A stretch of 64,000 nt of DNA from Reichenbachiella faecimaris (GTDB lineage: Bacteria > Bacteroidota > Bacteroidia > Cytophagales > Cyclobacteriaceae). The stretch spans positions 408,161-472,160 of the forward strand of contig NZ_FWYF01000002.1 in the NCBI RefSeq assembly GCF_900176375.1, written 5' to 3'. A program made the position numbers and the translations under genes. Positions 58,935 through 64,000 of the stretch are shown piece after piece; position 1 is the stretch's first letter; every line of letters starts with the position of its first letter. The notes under the pieces are model-generated. The model was not told the origin of the DNA, made no database searches, and saw nothing but the letters and a program-made list of their open reading frames with translations.

Positions 58935-59378
58935 ATAGAGTCAATGATTTGATCTTACACAAAGATATTATTAATAATTTAAGATCAAAGCATTGATCTT
59001 AAATGAATATTTACCTGAATTCTAGAACAGGTTAAAATACTATCATTTCAAAACAACACAATACAGTTTTATCTATTGTATTTCACAATACATCAATAGA
59101 TTATTTGCATTGATACATCAACAACAATACATGTAATATGTAAAAACATCTATTCACCAAATATGTACTCCCATAGGTCAATATAGTACATGACTCTCCT
59201 GAAAATAATACTCTCCTTTACATTGCGAAAGACTTAAAAGAAGCCATTCGCACCTTAGTAGGTATTAATTTTTGCGCATTTAATTAGCTGATTTTCTTCA
59301 GTCCTACCATTAAACAGCAAGCCCTGTCCCGATGACGATCGGCTTGGACTGCTATGTATTAATTCTAAACCATTAAGT
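58935..59378. other. Regulatory gap before susC
   Basis: The 444-base gap has no convincing gene. It holds a nested dyad, ATCTATTG (59071-59078) with CAATAGAT (59094-59101) around TGTATT/AATACA, a TACAT/ATGTA dyad near 59130, and a CCGAT/ATCGG palindrome at 59328-59342 close to the susC start. A weak AATTTTTG at 59267-59274 is the only -7-like element. The dyads may be regulator sites for the uptake genes. Confidence 0.45.
59071..59101. promoter_or_regulatory. Nested 31-base dyad upstream of susC
   Basis: An outer perfect 8-base inverted repeat (ATCTATTG/CAATAGAT) encloses a 6-base inverted repeat (TGTATT/AATACA), partly sharing bases. The symmetric, palindrome-in-palindrome arrangement is typical of operator sites. 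It lies about 280 bases before the susC start. Confidence 0.45.
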
Positions 59379-62300
59379 ATGAAAAAGTTTTTACTAATGA
59401 CATCCGCGATATGTGCGGTCATGTCGAACGTGTGGGCACAAAGCACCATCAAGGGAACGGTCTCGTCGGAAGGAGAAAACCTTCCTGGGGTATCCGTATT
59501 GGTAGAGGGATCTGCCGCAGGAACCGTCACGGATATTGACGGTAATTATTCAATAGAAGTACCTGCAGGAGGCAGCACTCTTCTTTTCACCTTCATTGGG
59601 ATGGCTACCGAGCAAGTAGCAATTACTGGACGTTCTCAAATAGACGTTTCTATGAAGGCAGATGCCACTGAACTTTCAGAGGTAGTTGTAACAGCACTTG
59701 GCCTTGAGCGCGACAAAGCCTCTTTAGGTTATGCAGTTCAGCAAGTGGATGGCAGTGCAATCAACACAGCCAAAGAGGAGAATTTCATCCGTTCGCTGTC
59801 AGGTAAAATCGCAGGGGTAAATGTACGCTCGGCTTCAACTATGGGCGGAGGAACCAACATCCTGATCAGAGGGAATTCATCCCTATCAGGAAACAATCAA
59901 CCGCTTTTTGTGGTGGACGGTGTTCCTGTAAATAACTCCTCCTACAACAGTTCATCTCAGCTATCTGGAGGTGGAGGATATGACTTTGGTAATTCTGCAT
60001 CTGACATTAATCCTGATGATATCGAATCTGTATCTGTATTGAAAGGTGGTAGTGCCTCTGTGCTCTATGGTTCTAGGGCGGCCAATGGGGTAATTCTTAT
60101 TACTACTAGAAAAGGAAGCCAAGGAAAAACCAAAGTGACTGTCAGTTCAGGGGTTACATTTTCTAAAATTGATGAATCTACCTTGCCAGAATATCAGAAC
60201 CAATATGGTGGTGGCTATGGTGGAGAAAGCATGCCTGTTTTTTCCTATGACGCGGCTGTACACCCAGCTTCATGGGCGTCTTTCGACGGACAAGAAATGG
60301 TAGAATATGATGCAGACGCCAGTTGGGGGCCTAGGTTTGATCCCAATCGAAACGTAAGACACTGGGACAGCTGGGATGAGTCCGACCCAGCAAATTTTGG
60401 ACAGGTTAGGCCTTGGGTAGCAACACCTAATGGCATTGAAAGCTTTTTTGAAACAGGCGTAGCCATCAGCTCAAATGTCTCAATTGAAGGAGGAAATGCT
60501 AAAAACTCCTTTAGAGTAGGGTATACAGACTATAGAATAGACGGTACTATGCCAAACAGTACCCTTGACAGGAGAACATTCAATGCGTCTATGACGAATC
60601 AATTGACAGAAAAATTAACCTCCACCTTTAGCGCCAATGTGGTGCGATCTGAGGCTGAGGGAAGAGCAGGGACTGGTTATTCAGATGATGATGGCCTGAG
60701 TATTATGGCTGCATTTGGCAACTGGCACCAGCGTCAATTGGATATCAGCAGAATGACCAAATGGAAAAATGATGAGGGTGTTCAGCGTTCTTGGAATAGA
60801 AGTGCATATGACAACCCTAATCCTGCCTATTGGGACAATCCATATTGGACACGAAACGAAAATGTACAAAGTGACAACAGAGATCGTTTCTACGGAAAAT
60901 ATGAATTGACTTATGACGTGCTAGATTGGCTGAAAGTAACTGGTAGAGCGGGACTAGATTTTTCTAAGTTCTTTAGAGATTATCGAGTAGCAAAAGGAGG
61001 TGTGGTAGAATTTGTAGGCAGAGGAGCCTACCCTTTATATGCAATCAACACAGACATAGAAAAGCAACAGAACTATGACTTCTTTGCCAATATCGAAAAG
61101 CATTTTGATAACCAAATAGGAATAAGTGCTTTGGTAGGTGCCAACTTCAGACAGCAAAATTGGGAACGCACGATTTTAGGTACACGAGATGGTCTGGTAT
61201 TACCAGGCGTTTATGCGATTAGCAATTCCGCCAGCGACAATATCAATTATGACGAGTATCATCAGGAAAGAAAGGATCAAGCGGTTTATGGTACTTTGAA
61301 CCTAAGCTATGCTGACCTAATCTACGCTGAAGGATCTTATCGTCATGAATGGTCATCGGCTATGCCTGCACCTCACAAATTCGGGTATTATGCAGGATCA
61401 CTTTCTTTCGTGTTTTCGGAATTAGAGGCAGTCAAATCATTCTCTGCTCTTTCTTTTGGTAAGTTAAGAGCAAGCTTTGCAAAGACTGGGAATGCCCCAA
61501 GAAGATATCGCACGAATGAGGTACCAAACTATACTGCAGGTGATAAATACAATGGCAACCCAGCTTACTACGTGCAAACTGCTGTGAATGGAGATCTGGA
61601 GCCAGAAATCACCAAAGATGTAGAATTAGGCGCTGAATTGGCTTTCTTCAATAACAGATTGAAGCTGGATTTTGCCTGGTACAAAAGAAGAAGTTTCAAT
61701 CAGTTGTTGAGTGTTCCTGTTTCGGGATCTAGTGGAGTATATTATTCATATACTAATACTGGTGAAATTGAAAACGACGGTATTGAATTGGCTCTTAATG
61801 CTACGCCACTACAACTGGGCAAATTCAATTGGAATGTCAATATCAATTTTTCCAAAAACAACAACACTGTGACAGACCTACCTGAGTCACTGGAAAGTAT
61901 CGAAATTGCTTCTGTATATGAGCTTAGTCAGTTGCATATCAAAGGAGAAGATTATGGGAGCTTCTATGGTAGAGATTATGTATATGACGACCAAGGACGC
62001 AAAGTAATCAACAGTTTTGGAACGTATGAATTATCTGATTACAAGGTATTGGGCAGTATTGTACCAGATTATGAAGTAGGTATTTCCAATACTTTCACTT
62101 ATGGGAATTTAAGCTTGAACGTATTGATCGACATCAAAGAAGGTGGTGAGATCTATTCGCAATCTCACAGATGGCTACGCGAAACAGGCAATGCGGCCGA
62201 GACAGTTGGGACAAATGATTTGGGCAACCCGATCCGAAATGATCCCAGCGCCACAGTTGATGATGGCAATGGCAACCAAATCGCTAACCCCGCACAAGGT

Positions 62301-62651
62301 GGAGTAGTACTAAATGGTGTGATGGCTGATGGTTCAGAAAACACCACACGAATCTCTGCATCAGATGCACATCATGATTCAAACAACCCTGAGGCTGCCT
62401 CGATCTTTGATGCCAGCTATGTGAAGTTGAGAGAGATGTCCCTAAACTATTCCTTACCAAAATCAATCATTGGAAAAACACCCTTCAACCGGGTAGTGAT
62501 TTCAATTTCAGGAAGAAATCTTGCCATTCTGAAAAAGAATGCTCCTATCGATCCTGAAGTCTCTTATGGTGTTGGCAATTCTCAAGGCATAGACTGGGGA
62601 ATGCTACCAAGAGAAAAGTCTTATGGATTTAAGATCACAGCTCAGTTTTAA
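59379..62651 (+). CDS. SusC/RagA-type TonB-linked outer membrane protein
   Basis: At 1090 residues it has a signal peptide cleaved after AWA-Q-like VWAQ (about residue 20-21), a carboxypeptidase-D regulatory-like domain (about 24-95, GTVSSEGENLPGVSVLVEG), the plug with SLSGKIAGVNVRS and PLFVVDGVPVNNSS, and a long beta-barrel ending in an aromatic strand (SYGFKITAQF). It should import an oligomeric nutrient with the lipoprotein encoded by the next gene. TonB dependence is the family norm. The substrate cannot be read. The hydroxyproline cluster 2 kb upstream is a possible but unproven link. Confidence 0.93.
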   Translation: MKKFLLMTSAICAVMSNVWAQSTIKGTVSSEGENLPGVSVLVEGSAAGTVTDIDGNYSIEVPAGGSTLLFTFIGMATEQVAITGRSQIDVSMKADATELSEVVVTALGLERDKASLGYAVQQVDGSAINTAKEENFIRSLSGKIAGVNVRSASTMGGGTNILIRGNSSLSGNNQPLFVVDGVPVNNSSYNSSSQLSGGGGYDFGNSASDINPDDIESVSVLKGGSASVLYGSRAANGVILITTRKGSQGKTKVTVSSGVTFSKIDESTLPEYQNQYGGGYGGESMPVFSYDAAVHPASWASFDGQEMVEYDADASWGPRFDPNRNVRHWDSWDESDPANFGQVRPWVATPNGIESFFETGVAISSNVSIEGGNAKNSFRVGYTDYRIDGTMPNSTLDRRTFNASMTNQLTEKLTSTFSANVVRSEAEGRAGTGYSDDDGLSIMAAFGNWHQRQLDISRMTKWKNDEGVQRSWNRSAYDNPNPAYWDNPYWTRNENVQSDNRDRFYGKYELTYDVLDWLKVTGRAGLDFSKFFRDYRVAKGGVVEFVGRGAYPLYAINTDIEKQQNYDFFANIEKHFDNQIGISALVGANFRQQNWERTILGTRDGLVLPGVYAISNSASDNINYDEYHQERKDQAVYGTLNLSYADLIYAEGSYRHEWSSAMPAPHKFGYYAGSLSFVFSELEAVKSFSALSFGKLRASFAKTGNAPRRYRTNEVPNYTAGDKYNGNPAYYVQTAVNGDLEPEITKDVELGAELAFFNNRLKLDFAWYKRRSFNQLLSVPVSGSSGVYYSYTNTGEIENDGIELALNATPLQLGKFNWNVNINFSKNNNTVTDLPESLESIEIASVYELSQLHIKGEDYGSFYGRDYVYDDQGRKVINSFGTYELSDYKVLGSIVPDYEVGISNTFTYGNLSLNVLIDIKEGGEIYSQSHRWLRETGNAAETVGTNDLGNPIRNDPSATVDDGNGNQIANPAQGGVVLNGVMADGSENTTRISASDAHHDSNNPEAASIFDASYVKLREMSLNYSLPKSIIGKTPFNRVVISISGRNLAILKKNAPIDPEVSYGVGNSQGIDWGMLPREKSYGFKITAQF

Positions 62652-62675
62652 TTTATTGAACGAAAAGAAATAAAA

Positions 62676-64000
62676 ATGAAAAAGATAAATATTTGGTTGA
62701 TGTCACTCATGTTGGCATTGGCCTCGTGTACAGGGGATTTCGAAGAAATCAATATTGATTCCAGAAGACCTACAGAGGTAGACCCAGCTTTTGTTTTGAC
62801 TGGCATACAAGGCGATTTGATGAACAACTACGTCTATACCAGTAGCCTCAATGAAAACGAAACTGGAACGATGGCACAATATTTTGCCAAGCATTTGTAT
62901 ACAGATGAAAACGTTTATGATTTCAGAGGAGGCATGTTCAATACCTATTGGAATAGACGCTATCACAATATGTATCGTATGAGAGAAGGGCTCAAAATGA
63001 TAGACACCCCTCCATACAGCCTGAAAGCTGATGAAGTAAAAGCCAATCAACGTGCCATATTCGAAATCCTAGAAATCTGGACTTGGACACAACTGACTGA
63101 TCAATTTGGAGATATTCCATATTCGGATGCACTCGCCACCTTGGAAAACCTGCAACCGTCATACGACAAACAGTCTGATATTTATCCAGACTTAATTGAT
63201 CGTATTGATGCTGCTGTGGCCTCTATCGTGCCAAGTGCCACTTCATTCGGAAGTGCTGATATCATTCTGAATGGAGATATGAATAGATGGATCACATTTG
63301 CCAATTCTTTGAAATTAAGAATGGGAATGAGAATCATTGATGCCAATGCAGCTGTAGGAGAAACAGCAGTGGCAGAGGCTATTGCTGCAGGTGTAATCAG
63401 CTCTAATGCTGACAATATCTCATTCAAGTTTGCTGATGAAACATTCAGAAGTCCATTGAGAAGAAACAATGGAGAAGCCGCATGGAACGACATTGTGATC
63501 TGTAAATCATTTACAGATGTAGTCAATGAAAGGAATGACCCACGCAGAGGATATCAAATGTATGGGTGGGGTTCTGATTACTCGGCATACTTTGGCGACT
63601 CCTTTGCTACAGGAGGTTTCGACGGATATCCATTGACTGATGATAGCTACATTGAGCTAGGCGCTAAAATCAATCCTGTCTTAGGATGGGACTGGAGTCC
63701 AGGGCAATATGATTGGGCTTTTTTAGGCTGGAATTTCCGATATGCTGATGAGTTGGCTGATGAGAATTGGGATTACTTAATTATCGATTTTGCCGAAGTT
63801 TCCTTCCTTAGAGCTGAAGCTATAGAAAGAGGCATTGTCTCAGGGTCAAGCGAAGCATTCTACAATCAAGGCATAATGGCCTCCATGGAATATTGGAGTG
63901 TAGACGCTGCAGATATCGCTACCTATTTGGCTCAGCCTAATGTGGCTTACGCTACAGCAGGGGCCACTTGGCAGGAGAAAATCGGAACGCAGAAATACAT
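62676..64000 (+). CDS. SusD/RagB-family lipoprotein (3' truncated by window)
   Basis: Starting at the ATG at 62676, 24 bases after susC, at least 441 residues are open to the right edge. MKKINIWLMSLMLALASC is a lipoprotein signal with Cys18. The body has the SusD-like helical layout: a TPR-type N-terminal half with YWNRRYHNMYRMREGLKMI and ILEIWTWTQLTDQFGDIPYSDAL, then the FANSLKLRMGMRI segment. SusD-like proteins bind the nutrient at the cell surface and form the lid of SusC. The substrate is unknown. The C-terminus lies outside the window. Confidence 0.93.
   Translation, partial: MKKINIWLMSLMLALASCTGDFEEINIDSRRPTEVDPAFVLTGIQGDLMNNYVYTSSLNENETGTMAQYFAKHLYTDENVYDFRGGMFNTYWNRRYHNMYRMREGLKMIDTPPYSLKADEVKANQRAIFEILEIWTWTQLTDQFGDIPYSDALATLENLQPSYDKQSDIYPDLIDRIDAAVASIVPSATSFGSADIILNGDMNRWITFANSLKLRMGMRIIDANAAVGETAVAEAIAAGVISSNADNISFKFADETFRSPLRRNNGEAAWNDIVICKSFTDVVNERNDPRRGYQMYGWGSDYSAYFGDSFATGGFDGYPLTDDSYIELGAKINPVLGWDWSPGQYDWAFLGWNFRYADELADENWDYLIIDFAEVSFLRAEAIERGIVSGSSEAFYNQGIMASMEYWSVDAADIATYLAQPNVAYATAGATWQEKIGTQKY

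Overview
The window looks like a chromosome segment of a gliding or marine Bacteroidota bacterium, most likely of the Cytophagales type. The evidence is a SusC/SusD pair, a GldH gliding lipoprotein next to RicT, a GWxTD protein, lipoproteins with Bacteroidota-like signal peptides, and -7 promoter elements close to TAnnTTTG. No species can be named from the sequence alone.

Region 1 (1-23.2 kb, all on +) is a large surface-polysaccharide (O-antigen or capsule type) locus whose left edge is cut by the window. It holds: (a) a possible sugar-acid or CMP-sugar module (Gfo/Idh/MocA oxidoreductase tail, phosphoglycerate-dehydrogenase-like enzyme, YhcH-type protein and IMPase-type phosphatase at the left end; NeuA/KdsB-like cytidylyltransferase and an orphan 6-phosphogluconolactonase at 10.3-11.6 kb); (b) a complete CDP-3,6-dideoxyhexose route (2.5-7.9 kb) that looks ascarylose-like, because an RmlC-type epimerase and a final reductase follow the E1 dehydratase; (c) a flippase, a Wzy-like polymerase and several glycosyltransferases; (d) an MBOAT plus SGNH O-acylation pair; (e) Gmd and Rmd for GDP-D-rhamnose; (f) the initiating polyprenyl-phosphate sugar transferase.

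Region 2 (23.3-48.9 kb) is mostly housekeeping: pheS, asnB, a universal stress protein, prfA, a beta-helix lipoprotein, a helix-hairpin-helix membrane protein, a large UPF1-like helicase with a possible degenerate nuclease tail, a probable minus-strand run recQ-purD-ricT-gldH, a mannose-1-phosphate guanylyltransferase (which would feed Gmd), rlmB, a GWxTD protein, a methyltransferase, tRNA-Val(GAC) and a secreted VPS10/BNR-repeat protein. A frameshifted HicB-like gene lies at 24.4 kb.

Region 3 (49.2-57.5 kb) is a hydroxyproline catabolic cluster with a divergent AraC-type regulator. Two proline-racemase paralogues differ at the second catalytic position (Cys/Cys versus Cys/Thr). This predicts one arm that takes trans-4-hydroxy-L-proline to 2-oxoglutarate and another that takes trans-3-hydroxy-L-proline to L-proline.

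Region 4 (57.5-64 kb) has an isolated DUF4143-type ATPase and a SusC/SusD outer-membrane uptake pair; SusD runs off the right edge.

The most unusual non-coding signal is a two-copy, multi-hairpin repeat (24.66-24.78 kb and 56.26-56.39 kb). Its stems are kept while their sequences differ, and both copies sit just upstream of a + strand gene. Other palindromic repeats occupy gaps in and around the hydroxyproline operon.
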